Below, one piece after another: positions 44,214 to 56,297 of a stretch of 64,000 nt of DNA. Below the pieces are notes generated by a model, which had not been told where the DNA came from, did not search any database, and was given only the letters and a program-made list of their open reading frames with translations. The position numbers were made by a program, and so were the translations under genes. Position 1 is the first letter of the stretch. Each line of letters opens with the position of its first letter. The stretch lies in assembly GCF_026745355.1 (NCBI RefSeq), contig NC_079209.1:9470055-9534054 (forward strand), read 5' to 3'. Source of the stretch: Beta vulgaris subsp. vulgaris (lineage: Eukaryota > Streptophyta > Magnoliopsida > Caryophyllales > Amaranthaceae).

Positions 44214-47200
44214 AACACATCATACTTTTTTTTTTTGAGGGGAAAGAGAAGTGCATTAATCAAAGGGACAAGGTGTCCATAAGTACATAAGGTGTTACAG
44301 CACTAGGACAGTGATGCTCCCAACATTGCTCAACACCAAAAGGCACAACTTTAGCAAGGTTATGGGCAATAGTATTCCCATCCCTTTTAACATGAGAAAA
44401 AGAAACAGAAGAGAAAGCATTACACATAGCAAGAATATCCCCAAGTACTGCATCCAAGTCAGAGAAGAAAATTGCTGCTTTTGTTAATCTTTTCGTGGCT
44501 ACTAGAGAGTCGGACTCGAAAATCACATCCCCATACCCATGAGCTTTGGCTAAGCGGCTTGCCATATAAATAGCCTTGCATTCAGCTACCTCGGGAGGCC
44601 AGTAGGCACGCACACGTCTGGTTGCAGCAAAGCACACCTTATCTTCCGAGTTGCGAGCTATCACTCCAAGTCCCACCCACCCTTCCTCGGCCAAACTTGC
44701 ATCCGTGTTCAATTTAATAGCGCCTGTAGCGGGAGCATGCCATCGGCCTGGGCTCGGAACCACGGGGGAGCGCACTCCTCCATAAATCCTCACAGCATAT
44801 GTGTTAAAATCATCGACTTGTCTCATGATTCTCTGGCCCACAACAGTGGCAGGGTGGCTTGTATGCTCAAAGACTTTCCTGTTTCTTTCAACCCAAACAT
44901 TCCAACGGATATAACAACCCTTTTGGACCATATTTGCATCCATCTCATTCCATCTGACGAGGGTCTCACACATGGATTCATCTTCCACTCCTGGCACTAA
45001 CATATAACTGCATACCTCTTTCCACAACTTTAGCGACATTGGGCAGCGATAGAACAAATATAATTGCGTTTCCTCCTCTCTGGCACAACAAGGGCAACAA
45101 GCTTCGTCGATGAGGTGACGTTTCTTAAGCACTTCCCTTACCGGGAGTGAATTTGTGCAAGCACGCCACAGGATATGACGAACCTTAGGTGACACAGTTA
45201 AGCTCCATAAAATATTCCACACTCTATGAAAATCCAGGTTCCCCCTTTTCCAAGCATATAAGCAGTTTTCACCGAATAAGTGCCATCCTTAGAGTACGCC
45301 CAAGTTAAATCGTCCTGTAAACATCTAGTGCTTAAAGGGATGGCCATAATACAATGTTGGTCACGTTCATTGAAACGGCTCTCAATAAGGTCCACATTCC
45401 ACTCCTTCCGTTCAACATCCATTAAATCTCCCACCACATCCAGTCCCTCCACTCGAGCACTCTTGATGAATCTACCTTCTTCATCCCCCACCCATGGTGC
45501 GCTCCATATATCAATTTTCATACCATCTCCAACCCTCCAAATCAAACCTTCCAATACCAAATTCTTCGCGCCCCAAATACTTCGCCACGAGTAGCTATGC
45601 GAATAGCCTAACCATGCTTGACAAACATCACCATGAGGATAGTACTTGGCCCTCATTACCCTACTCAGAAGAGAATTTTTGTAATGCAGTAACCGCCAAA
45701 CTTGTTTACCCAACAAGGCATCATTAAAGACCGCTAGGTCCTTAAATCCCATACCCCCATACACTTGGGTTTACACATTTTCTCCCAACTTAGCCAATGC
45801 ATCTTCCGTTCATCCCCTTTCCCTCGCCACCAAAATCGAGCCATAGCAGAATGAATTTCTTGTATAACAGCCACGGGAATCTTGTAAACGCCCATCAGAT
45901 AGGTAGGCAATGCTTGGATTACAGCTTTGATATGAACCTCTTTCCCAACTCGTGACAACAACTTTTCTTTCCAACCCCTCAACTTCTTCCACATTCTATC
46001 TAATAGTTCCCGAAAAATCACTTTCTTAGATCACCTAACCATAGATGGTATACCAAGATATTTCTGGTGTCTATCAACCTGCCTCATATGGAGAATAACA
46101 ATCAATTCTTCTTTTTTCTCACAGTCTACCCCACGACTAAACGATACTTCCGACTTTTCATAATTAATTTTCTGCCCGGATGCTGCTTCATATTTGTTGA
46201 GAATATCAACTATTGTCAAGCATTCTTGTCGGGTAGCCCTGGTAAAGAGAAGACTATTATCTGCAAAAAGAAGGTGAGAAATTTCTGGACCATTTCGGCT
46301 TGCTTTCGCACCATGAATTTCTTTCGTAGCCACCTTGTGTTGAATCATCTGAGAAAAGGCATCAGCAACCAAGATAAACAGGAACGGAGATAAAGGATCA
46401 CCCTGACGCAATCCTCTAGAGGGAGACAAAGAACCACATACTCTTCCATTAATGATGAAAGAATATGAAACAGTAGCAACACAACTCATCACCAGGTTAA
46501 CCCATCTTCCATCAAACCCCATTGTCAACAAGAGCTTCCTGAGAAAGCCCCACTCCACTCTGTCGTAGGCTTTACTCATGTCAAGTTTCATCGCAATCAA
46601 TCCTTTCCTGCTATTATTCATCTTCTTCATAGTGTGAAAGATCTCCAGAGCAATGAGAGAGTTATCCGAAATCATTTGTCCAGGGACAAAAGCACTTTGA
46701 TTTTCAGTTACAATTGCATGGAGAAATTGTTTGAGCCTTAGAACAATAGCTTTAGAAGCTATTTTGTACAAAACATTACATAAACTGATAGGCCGAAATT
46801 CGGAAATGACGTAGGAGATTTCACTTTAGGAATAAGAGCAATATTAGTACGATTGACATCACCTGGGCAAGCACAGTTATGTAAAATATTGCTAATATAG
46901 GTAAATACCTCATCTCCAATGATATGCCAGAACCTCTGATAAAAGATGGCATGCATCCCATCAGGTCCGGGGGCCTTACAAGGGTGCATCTCACATAATG
47001 CTGCATAAATCTCCTCTTTTGTGTATGGACGCAACAAAATATCATTATATTGCTGGGTCACAGAAGACGTCACATGCTTTAGAACTTCTTGTAAATTTTC
47101 GCCAGATGGCACAGACGAAGTGAAAATAATATCAAAATATCGATCCACCTCTCTCTCTATGCTCTCTTCCTCTGTTTGCCACACACCATTGCAGTCCTTT

Positions 47201-47758
47201 ACACCATGAATAAAGTTCCTCTTTTTCCTCTGAGACGCCTTATGATGAAAATACGCAGTGTTTCTGTCCCCATCCTTTACTTTCGCAACTCTCGACCGAA
47301 GGTACCAGTAAGCCTCATTCTTAGCATGTAAACCATCAAGCTCACTCTCCAAATTAAAGCTGCACAGATATCACAATTCTCCCTCGAAATCGAGCCCCTC
47401 TGCGCCACATGAAGCTTTTTCTCAACTTGATCAATCTGCTTTTTTAAACCCCCGAAACTCTTCTTACTCCATCCTTGCAAGTTTTTTGCCACCGCCCCCA
47501 ATCTTTTAGTAAGGTGCTCACCCTCCGTTGCACCCCAAGCATTCTTCACCACCTCCTCACAAGTATCATCTAACAACCACCCAGTCTCAAATCTGAAACC
47601 ACGACTGCCCCTCACTCGCTCCCCTCCACTAACACCTTCTTTTAACACCACCGCAGCATGGTCCGAACTGTATCTAATAATCTAACTGAATGCTCAATGA
47701 AAGCCTCCGAAAACAAATCCAACCATTCACGAGATATTATAAAAAAACACATCATACT
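44214..47758 (-). mobile_element. LINE-3: 5'-truncated L1-type LINE with 13-bp target-site duplication
   Basis: AACACATCATACT occurs at 44214-44226 and 47746-47758, bracketing the element (44227-47745). The poly-A tail (T-run from 44226) is preceded on the minus strand by TTTCCCCTC. It lacks ORF1 and most of the endonuclease; the residual SDHAAVVL-type endonuclease end is at about 47660. Confidence 0.95.
44260..47740 (-). pseudogene. LINE-3 ORF2 remains: RT, zinc region, RNase H, frameshifted
   Basis: Pieces in order on the minus strand: end of endonuclease and linker (47277-47740), RT N-terminal part (46759-47352, MHPCKAPGPDGMHAIFYQRFW), RT core (46031-46771, KLDMSKAYDRVEWGFLRKLL, RGLRQGDPLSPFLF), connection region (45198-46021) and zinc/RNase H region (44260-45222: CPCCAREEETQLY, KLNTDASLAEEGWVG, AECKAIYMAS, ESDSLVATKRL). 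The catalytic RT box reads FADNSLLF, so the second aspartate is asparagine. Frame changes near 47300, 46765, 46025, 45750 and 45210 also kill it. Confidence 0.9.
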
Positions 47759-47786
47759 AATGAAACCCCCAATAATTGTAACTTTG

Positions 47787-48460
47787 TAAGAGCATGAGCA
47801 ATGGGGTTGGTTTTGGTTGGTCTAACAAAAAGTAAAGCTAGCTTTACTTAGCTTTACCATTGAAGCAATTGGCCCTTGGAGTTGGTTGGTCTGGAATTCT
47901 AGACCAACCATGCCTTGGATGGTGTGCATAAACAACAAATGGGGTGTTGCCATATGTATCAATATTGTTTTATTGTTGCTGTTTTTTTACAAGATTGTTT
48001 TTTTTTTGTTTTCAAGTAAATAAAATCAGCTTATAATTTTTAAAAAAAAATTAAATTACAACTATAAAAAAAATTATCTATAAATTGAGCCTAAATTTGA
48101 TATATTTTATCATATTTTTTCACAACCTACTTTTCTTTCTAATAACTTTCTCCTACCTAAAATTATTCAAAATGTATATAAATTAATTAATATATCACTA
48201 ATTAAAACATGAATAAAAATTATCTACTCTATATAAGAATAAAAACATTTTCAATAGGAAAGAGAGTATATGATGGAGTATACCAAAAGTAAGAGAGAGA
48301 ATTAGAAAAGCCAAGTAGAACTAGTCTAGCCATTGTGAGAAAAAAAAGATGAGTTGGTGGGAAGTTAGTGGGATGTGAGGTGTAAGAAGGAGGAAAGGAG
48401 AGAGAATGGAAAAACTACAAAGACCAACAAAAACCCACCCACCCATTGTAGATGCTCTAA
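47787..48460. mobile_element. Tourist-like (PIF/Harbinger) MITE upstream of PMP22
   Basis: The element 47790-48457 starts GAGCATGAGCAATGGGGTTGG and ends CCACCCATTGTAGATGCTC (inverted match), with TAA directly outside both ends (47787-47789, 48458-48460). The TWA duplication and GAGCATC-type ends are typical of plant Harbinger MITEs. It ends about 214 bp before the PMP22 start codon. Confidence 0.8.
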
Positions 48461-48671
48461 GAGGCCGGGGATATTTTTTATTTTATTTTAATCATCAAAG
48501 TCTTCATTTAATGAGGTAGATAAATATTTCGGATCCCCTCAAAAAAAAAAAAAAAAAAGAGCAGATGAAAAAAATCATTCAAGTGAACAAGAACGAACTA
48601 GTAAGTACTGGCTACTGGAGACCAAATTTTATTCATCTTTCCTACTCAGAAACCTAAAGAAAACAAAAACC

Positions 48672-51583
48672 ATGACTGGAAACATTGCAAAGAAGGGTTT
48701 GCAACGGTATATGTCCCAACTTCAGCGCCATCCATTAAGAACCAAGGTAATCTCTTTCTCTTTAATCTGCTAAATTGGGTGTTTTTAAATTCAATTTTGT
48801 TGTAGAATTTCTGAGTTTTTGTTAATTTTTATGTTTGATGATAATTTCAGGCTTTTACTGCTGGGATTTTATCAGCAATAAGTGACATAGTCTCTCAGAA
48901 ACTTTCTGGCATCCAAAAGCTTCAAATTCGACGTATTTTGCTCAAAGTGGTATAATTTTTGCTATTTTACTGTTAAAAAGAACTAGTTCTTGACTATCAA
49001 TTATTCAATTGCTTTTAGGGTTTTGAATTCAAAAGAAAAGATTTTGCCTTTCTTTTGCTTAGTTTCTTCAATTTTGAATTGATCCCAAATTCCCATTTTA
49101 GTTTATAAATATTTGACTTGTTTAATTTTGCCCTTTATTGAGCTTTTAGTTGTGACGCAATGGGTGATGAATTGTGTTCTGTAGAATTATCTTCTTTTTA
49201 CTTTGAAAGTTAACCTTGTATTGATTTTATTAGTTCAAACATCAGTCTATGTGAAATTATAGTGTTTCAATATTTCATAGTTGATTTGTCTTAGCTATAT
49301 CTTCAATTCTTTTGCAGCCAATTGACTACTTTAATTAGCATCGTTACACACCTCTTAACTTGAAAAGAGTAGTTCTTTAACTCCATCTTGATAATCAAGA
49401 AAAGAATAATTAATTAGTGAAAATTAGAAAGTCAAAATGTAATCATGGATTGAAGATAATGAAGCACGAAAGTGTGCTGTGTGCGGAGTGTTGGTTAGTT
49501 AGAATTCCTTGTCATAAAATATGATTAAAATAAAGGATCATTAAGCTGTTTGCTTTCTGGTGGGTGTTTCGACCGGAATTTATAATATGTCAGGAGCTTC
49601 TTTGCTGCTATAACACTATGTTACTTGGACTAAAAATACTTGGACTGATTTTCGAATGCGGTATAGAAGTACAATATGACGTTTGGGGCTTCAAATTAGA
49701 CTAAAGATTGATAACCTCGTTAGAGGATTAGTTAGTATCTTATAGTTTTGTGTATGATTCAAACTATATTTGTTACTCATTTACATTTACCAATGAATGT
49801 GCACTTAATGCAGCTTTTTGGATTTGCTTATCTTGGACCATTCGGCCATTTCTTTCACATGTTACTTGATAAGGTTTTCAAGGGGAAGAGGGATCCAAAG
49901 ACAGTGGCGAAGAAGGTATCTTAAACATCATTTACTATCTAAACCGAGTGTAAAGACTGTAAAAGTTGATGAGCTGCTGTTTACAATATGTTGCTTTAAC
50001 ATTTCACCTTAAGATTTGTGTTGACTCAATGAATTAGGGACTTGAAACTTTTTTAGACTAAAAGATTGGGATTTTTTCATGTGATGGATGAGTTTGATAC
50101 ATGGACGTCAGGTTGTGTAGCTATGTCCAACACTTGTCATCAAGTGTGAGTAACACACTTATTTAAGATTTTAGCGCAAACTTTGGTTTCAGTGTGCCTG
50201 AGTTCATGCTAAAGGGATCTCTTGTTGTGGTCCTGTGAAGAATGAAGATTACAGTGACTCATTGATCTACATCATGTTTGTCAAACTGGGACTCGTCAAA
50301 GATCATGTTTTATTGATTAGATGTACTTTTACATGCTTTTAGCATCTTTCGGGAAGGGGCTGAGACAAGGAAATAGTGAGATCAATAATATCACCTCTAA
50401 TCTGATCCCCTTCCATGTTTCTACTGTTAATCCAAAAGGAAGAGAGTACGAGAAATGCTCATATAATATTTTTTCTCTCTGTATGTTACAGGTTGTTTTG
50501 GAACAATTGACTGTTTCTCCATTGAACAACATGCTTTTTATGATATATTATGGATGGATCGTGGAGGGTAAGCTGATTTCATTTTATTATGTGCATATTT
50601 TAGCGACGATGTTAAACTGAGTGTCGATTATACTTCAAAATTAGGAGAATTTTTCTTTCTTATTTCTTGCTCTCTGGTATCACAACCTGATCATATTGCT
50701 TGGACAGTTGGGTAAGTCTGACAGTCATAAGGTTCAAAATGCTGGACATCATGCAACTATACTTTTATCTGCTAATGTAGTCTATTGGTCATCTCCTCTT
50801 CCCACTACTATGATGATAATACCAATTCAGTTGTATCTTAATAACTATATCTGTTTGAAAGCAATGAGCAGCCATATCTTTTGATAGTTGACTAATGCTA
50901 TGGATCTAATAACGTTGACCATCATTATTACTTTGTGAAATGCAGGAAGACCCTTTACCCAGGTCCGAAGTAGAATTCGGAAAGATTATCCATCTGTTCA
51001 GCTGACAGCATGGACGGTATTACACAGATATTTTCCTAAATTCAGTCTTTTGTATGGTAGAACTCTGATATATTTACAAGTCTAACGTTCTCCATTTGAT
51101 GATTGTTCAGTTTTGGCCAGTTTTTGGTTGGATAAATCACCAGTACGTGCCATTGCATTTACGTGTGATCTTCCAGAGCATGGTCGCTTTTTGCTGGTAA
51201 TTGACTATATACTTGACTTCCGTGTTACCAAAATTCTTCATTTTACCTCAAGTATCCGTGTCAGATTCTAACACTCCCAAAATGGGTGTGGTCATCTAGA
51301 ACTTTGACACTTCATTTTGGGTCAAAACTCAAGGAAATTTTACATGAAATAGCCGAGTTAGACACTTGGAGACTTGGAGTCTCAGACACATGCCCATGTC
51401 GGGCACAAGTATACAAGTCCCGTGTAACATAGTTTTGTCTTTCCCTTTTTTCCCCCTTGTGTTTTTGTGCGTGTATATACATATAAAAGTTAACAAAGCA
51501 ATACCTACTCGGTTTCCTTTTGACTTCTCAGGGGAATATTTCTGAACTTAAGAGCAAGGTCCATGCTTCTTACCAAAGCTTGA
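48672..51583 (+). CDS. PMP22: Peroxisomal membrane protein PMP22 (Mpv17/PMP22 family), 7 coding exons
   Basis: Coding exons by GT-AG rules and family similarity: 48672-48746, 48851-48949, 49814-49915, 50492-50567, 50946-51016, 51111-51196, 51532-51583, giving 186 residues. Frames join exactly (phases 0,0,0,1,0,2). The protein starts MTGNIAKKGLQRYMSQLQ and continues HPLRTK, SDIVSQKLSG, FLGP-like GFAYLGPFGHFFHMLLDK, LEQLTVSPLNNMLFMIYYG and the family signature WTFWPVFGWINHQYVPLHLRV near the C-terminus, ending LRARSMLLTKA. About four membrane segments are expected. Plant PMP22 is a small integral membrane protein of peroxisomes; its exact transport role is not settled in the family. Length fits the plant proteins (about 190). 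Introns hold no recognisable genes. Confidence 0.93.
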
Positions 51584-54110
51584 GGAAACTAAAGCACGGA
51601 ATGTAACTAGCTCCTCATTGGCCACCAGGAAGTAGCTCTCCCTGATTGGTCGACATGAGCGAAATTAATGCCTATCCTATTGGTATGTTTTACATCAAAA
51701 AGCGCAGATGGTTGGATTTGTTGGAGTTGAATTGCTATAGTGGATATTCTGAAATGTACATTGTAAACCTGCATATAAGTTCTTGCAAGGCCTATTATCT
51801 TCTTAGGCGGTAGCTACATTGAATCTAGTGATGTTTCTGTCATTTTAATCCAACAAAAGCTAGTGTCTTATGGGAATAAAAGATTTATACAGAAATTAAG
51901 GTGGTTCCTTGTACTAGATTTGGAACCTGCATATGCGTTGTACTAGAATGCACTTCTTTATGATACTCCCTCCATCCCAAGTGAATTGCAACAAATGTCA
52001 TTTTGAGATGTCCCAATGTAGTTGCAATATATTCTTTTTAGTGAACTTTCGTCTCTTATATTGGGCCTACACCTGCTCGCCTACTTTTTTTCTCTCTTAC
52101 TTTTTCACTCTGTTAATAGCACTTGTAGCCATTGTAGCAGCTTAACTCCAATCAAGGGAGTATTTGATTATTGATGCATATTTTGAATCAGGATTACAGT
52201 TTAAACGTGTATTGTTTTTCGAGGGTGGACAAACAATGAGTCTTGTTTGCACCCCGCGTGATGAAGGGCTTTGATGTGAAGTAACATATAAGAAATTTAA
52301 CATGCAGAATCAAGTACTTTGTGTAGATAAATTTGTTGTTTGGTTATGCTTTTCTGATAGGAGCATGCGTAGGCCTTAGAGTGTAACCAGAATTCTCTAC
52401 AGTTAACGGTCTAGTCACTTAGGGAATCAAATGTGGCGACGGGTGGTTTTGGAGATACATATTCTGCTTTTTGGGTCTCAGTTTAGTAACTGGGTAGTTC
52501 AGATAATCAGAGTGGATTCTATTTTTGTAGAGTACTCCCGCTAGTGTAATACACATGAAAGTATGTATGACATTGGAGATTAAGATTCGTGATGAAGACT
52601 GTGAAAACTGAGAAGGGCAGTATAAGACTTCCTGGTGCAATTAACTTTTGCCTAATTTAGGTTTGAAGAAGGTTGTCAATAGTCAAAACATATAGTATTT
52701 TCTGTCTTTTTTGCAGAGTTCTTCCATATATTGCGTTGGTGTACATTCCTGATTGTATTTAGCATTGCATTTACACTGACTAAGTTTCTTTCTTAATAAT
52801 GTTAAAATAAAGGACTTTATTGAAATGGATGTTTCAAAAGTCAACTTAGTGAATCTAGCTATAAGCGTATAAGCCAAGCTTTTGAGAATAAGGTAAGAGT
52901 ACAAGGAAAAACCCCAGTGCTAAGAATAATAGCGGCAAGATTTGAATATGTAGTAAGGTAGGAATTTTACCACTAGACGCATATTACTTGAAGTTACCGA
53001 GTACCTTATGTTACTCGGTCGTGATTGTTTAATAAAAAAGCTTTTGATGAAGTGAATATATTAGGATAGTGTAGGAGCGGATCAAAAAGGGAAATATTTA
53101 CGACTTACCTCTACCCATTAGGTATAATAATAAGATTACCCGCTCCTAATAAACAACTTCGTTTAATAGTTGGTTCAAATGCTCGGTTTACAATGGTTGA
53201 CAATGATAAACCGAACGTCTAATTCTTCTTGATATAGTTGACATTTTACATGCCCTAATGTGTGATATATCCCTAATACCGTAGCTAGTTGGATGTCTTG
53301 TGTTAAATGGAGTCAACTTATAGCATTGATCATATGTTTTCACATGATCGATGACATGATATGACATAATAAAAAGTGTAACTCATGTTGACATAGAGTT
53401 CAGAAAATTGCGAGTGCAAAGCTTTTATCATCCCGTTCAGATGAGGTAGGTTGCAATGTGCCAAGTAGTTATATAAAAATACTGTATCTTATAACCTACA
53501 ATGAGCCGTGATTTAGTTGAAATTCTCCAGTATTACCGACTTGAGACAACTCACGATGTCAACTTAGTTTAACTAATTGTGTTTGAAAATACAATGAAAC
53601 CTCCCATTTACATGGTTGGGAAACAAAAAAAGGGCAAAGAAGTTGAGAGAAAAGAGTGTACCAATCTATTAGTATATGTGGTTAGTGGATAAGGAGGGTC
53701 ATCATTGACATATCTTTGAGTGTGATTTTTTTCACCATTTTCTTATATTTTGGCTTCTACATATATAGCCACAATGTAATTCTCCCATTGTCTCTGATTA
53801 TGCCACATAATCCATAATCACCAGTGCAATTTAGTGATCAACTTTGAGTAGATGATTGCGTTAAAATTGTGTTTATTATAATAAAGGTTACAAAGTCTGA
53901 CATAGAATCACAATTATGTTGCCCTTCGAATTATAAACCACCCTAACTAACTAAGGACCTGTTCTCTCCATCTAAACCTGTTTTATCTAAATTTATGTGA
54001 CTTGATATGATATTAACTTTTCTTAATTTGCTTTTAGTAATTTGAACTATTTGTTATGAATGAACTTTATATAACCCCTATAGATACTTTTCTGAGATAG
54101 TTGAAATAAA
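51584..54110. other. 3' flank of PMP22 and intergenic DNA
   Basis: A Stowaway-like MITE is at 51964-52162. At 52890-52995 the minus strand looks like a tRNA-derived SINE head (GTCTAGTGGTAAAATTCC, then ATATTCAAATCTTGCC). No other gene seen. Confidence 0.5.
51964..52162. mobile_element. Stowaway-like MITE, 199 bp
   Basis: Left end TACTCCCTCCATCCCAAGTG and right end ...TCAAGGGAGTA with TA at both edges; the right inverted repeat is partly decayed. It lies about 380 bp after the PMP22 stop. Confidence 0.65.
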
Positions 54111-54402
54111 GGAAAAATTGACAGGAACAGTCCCAATTATGGATGTTTCACCATCTTCAGTCTCAATTAATTAAAAATTAATTATGAGCGGTTTTCACTA
54201 TGCATCATTTTTGCCAAATTTGATCCCAGGTGATTGATTACCTATTTGACAGGTTTAATTTTTTTTTTTAATTTCTTAACTCAGTTTATTCTTCCTTTTT
54301 CTCTCTCCTACCACTTCCTCCCCTGCCATCCCTCCCCCAGCCACCCCCTCTCCAACTACCCAGAAATCTCATCTCCCTCTCCTTCCCACACACCTCCCCA
54401 AC

Positions 54403-54878
54403 TGTTATTTATGACTTGAAATCTCGTGAATGGCATAACGCAAACTTTGAATGCACATATCTCTTAATCTATATGGTTTTGTTGTGATTCAAATTGGAGG
54501 TGATAGCTTGTTCAAAGAACTTTCCAATGATAATGCCCAATTTCGCTGAGAAACGAGAAAGTTATGACTGTTTTACGAAGAACAGACGAAACTGTTTTGT
54601 CCCGGGCCCGACCGGGTCGGGCGGTGCGCCGTTTTGTGCGCTGAACGCATTTTTCGATATTTTTTCGTTTTTAAGTTATCTTTTAGGGTTTTTATGGGGT
54701 TCCTTATGTTATTAAAGGGCTTCCTAGTGTTCATTATTATTAACACAACTTATGAAACACTTTTAGCGTCTAGATTTAGGACTCCTTGGTTTGTTCAGCT
54801 TTATTGTTTTCTCACCTTTATTATTTCATTGATTTTCTGTTCCGCATTAATCAAAGTACAACACCCTATTTCCTAACA
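54403..54878 (+). repeat. Left LTR of the TR-GAG element (476 bp)
   Basis: Contains a GC-rich block at about 54598-54640 (CCCGGGCCCGACC...) that the right LTR lacks, and lacks a ~105-bp block that the right LTR has. Confidence 0.9.
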
Positions 54879-54950
54879 AACTGGTATCAAGAGCTTGGTT
54901 GTTTAAGATCTTAGGTGTTTATAGAACAAGTTTGATTTTTTTTTTTATCA

Positions 54951-55715
54951 ATGAAATTAGATATTGAGAAATTTGATAGGCAAGTAAATTTTGGCCTATG
55001 GCGACTAAAGATGAAAGCCATCCTGGTTCAAAGTGGCTGTCACAAGGCTCTAGAAGGTGCATCCAAAAAGCCTTCGGGTATGACGGATAGTCAGTGGGAG
55101 GATATGGATTTGAAGGCACTCTCAGTGATTCATTTAAGTCTATCTAATGAAGTTTTGAGAGAGGTTGCCAAAGAGACGACTGCTGCGGGTTTGTGGTTGA
55201 AGTTGGAGTCACTTTATATGACAAAGTCTGTGACCAACCGTCTACTACTTAAATCTAGACTTCATGATCTCAGTCTAGAAGAAGGTAAATCGTTTGAGTC
55301 TCATTTAGATGAATTCTTCTCTATAATTATGGATTTGCATAACATCGATGTTGAGATCGATGATGAGGATATTGCTATTAGGTTGTTGTGTTCTTTACCA
55401 CCTTCATATAAGTACTTTCGAGATACCCTATTATATGGTAAAGATGATTTGAGTTTGCAGGATGTTAAGGAGGCCTTAACTCAAAGAGATTTAATTGACA
55501 ATAAATTGGTTAATAAATCTAATAATTCTGCTCACACAAATGCTTTGGTTGCTCATGGTGGAAAGAATTCTGGAAAAGTTTGTAACTATTGTCATGTGAA
55601 GGGTCATATTAAATCTGAGTGTTGGAAATTAAAGAAGAAAAATGGAGAAAGGTCTAATGAGGATCGGTCTGCAAATATTACCGACGCTGTTTCTTATGAT
55701 GATCTTGCACTTTAG
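54951..55715 (+). CDS. Copia-type gag protein of the TR-GAG element
   Basis: 254 residues. N-terminal region FDRQVNFGLWRLKMKAIL and a UBN2/retrotran_gag-type core (residues ~50-190: LWLKLESLYMTKSVTNRLLL, LLCSLPPSYKYFRDTLLYG) typical of Ty1/copia. A CCHC knuckle CNYCHVKGHIKSEC is near residues 213-226. In relatives gag forms the particle that packages element RNA. The start ATG is 70 bp after the LTR, and the stop is followed by about 580 bp with no pol. The frame is fully open although the two LTRs differ by indels, so gag may have been kept intact by selection. Confidence 0.9.
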   Translation: MKLDIEKFDRQVNFGLWRLKMKAILVQSGCHKALEGASKKPSGMTDSQWEDMDLKALSVIHLSLSNEVLREVAKETTAAGLWLKLESLYMTKSVTNRLLLKSRLHDLSLEEGKSFESHLDEFFSIIMDLHNIDVEIDDEDIAIRLLCSLPPSYKYFRDTLLYGKDDLSLQDVKEALTQRDLIDNKLVNKSNNSAHTNALVAHGGKNSGKVCNYCHVKGHIKSECWKLKKKNGERSNEDRSANITDAVSYDDLAL

Positions 55716-56297
55716 GGTTACAAGATTTGGGGCTGCGGTTTCTACGATCTCTTTATGTTTGGTGTCCCCTTGAGATTCTTTGGTAAAACGGAAACCTTGT
55801 GGATTTTGCTATGGAGTCTATGATAGATTGTTTTTGAGTTTATAATAAATTAGCAATCTTGGTTATGCATTAGATTTTGTTCTAGTTATGCTATTTCTTA
55901 TCTCAAATTTGGTACTTTTGTGTTTATTAAGTACAATTGCAATTTAGAATTATTGTTGTCATTTAGTTTCTAGAATTGCCTTTGATTTTGTTGTTGAGAT
56001 GAGATGTTGAGAAGTGAAGAGAGTTGAGAGAGTTTGGTCAATTTGAGGAAGCATGCTTGGCGTTGGTGACTTTATACTCTCGATCTAGGCCATGTGATGG
56101 TTTTGTATACGAATTTTGTGTTCGAAGACGCATCGGTACACAAGCTATAGAAGATGTCCGTTCTTGATTGCCTAAAGTGAGTAGGCTTATGGAATTTTGT
56201 TTAAGGTGGAGGTTCTATGGTGTTTTTGGTTGAGCATAATTTCTTGGTTTAAGGTGGAGTTACCTTGTTTGATCGATTTCAAGTCAAGGTGGAGATT

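Noticed and set aside
48533..48560. Very short LINE 3' end (CCCCTC followed by an A-run) before PMP22
   Set aside because: Only a few bases match the LINE end and no duplication was found; a simple A-run is equally likely.
50321..50620. 99-codon frame overlapping PMP22 exon 4
   Set aside because: It reads through the intron, and the exon's true frame is explained by PMP22 with canonical splice sites.
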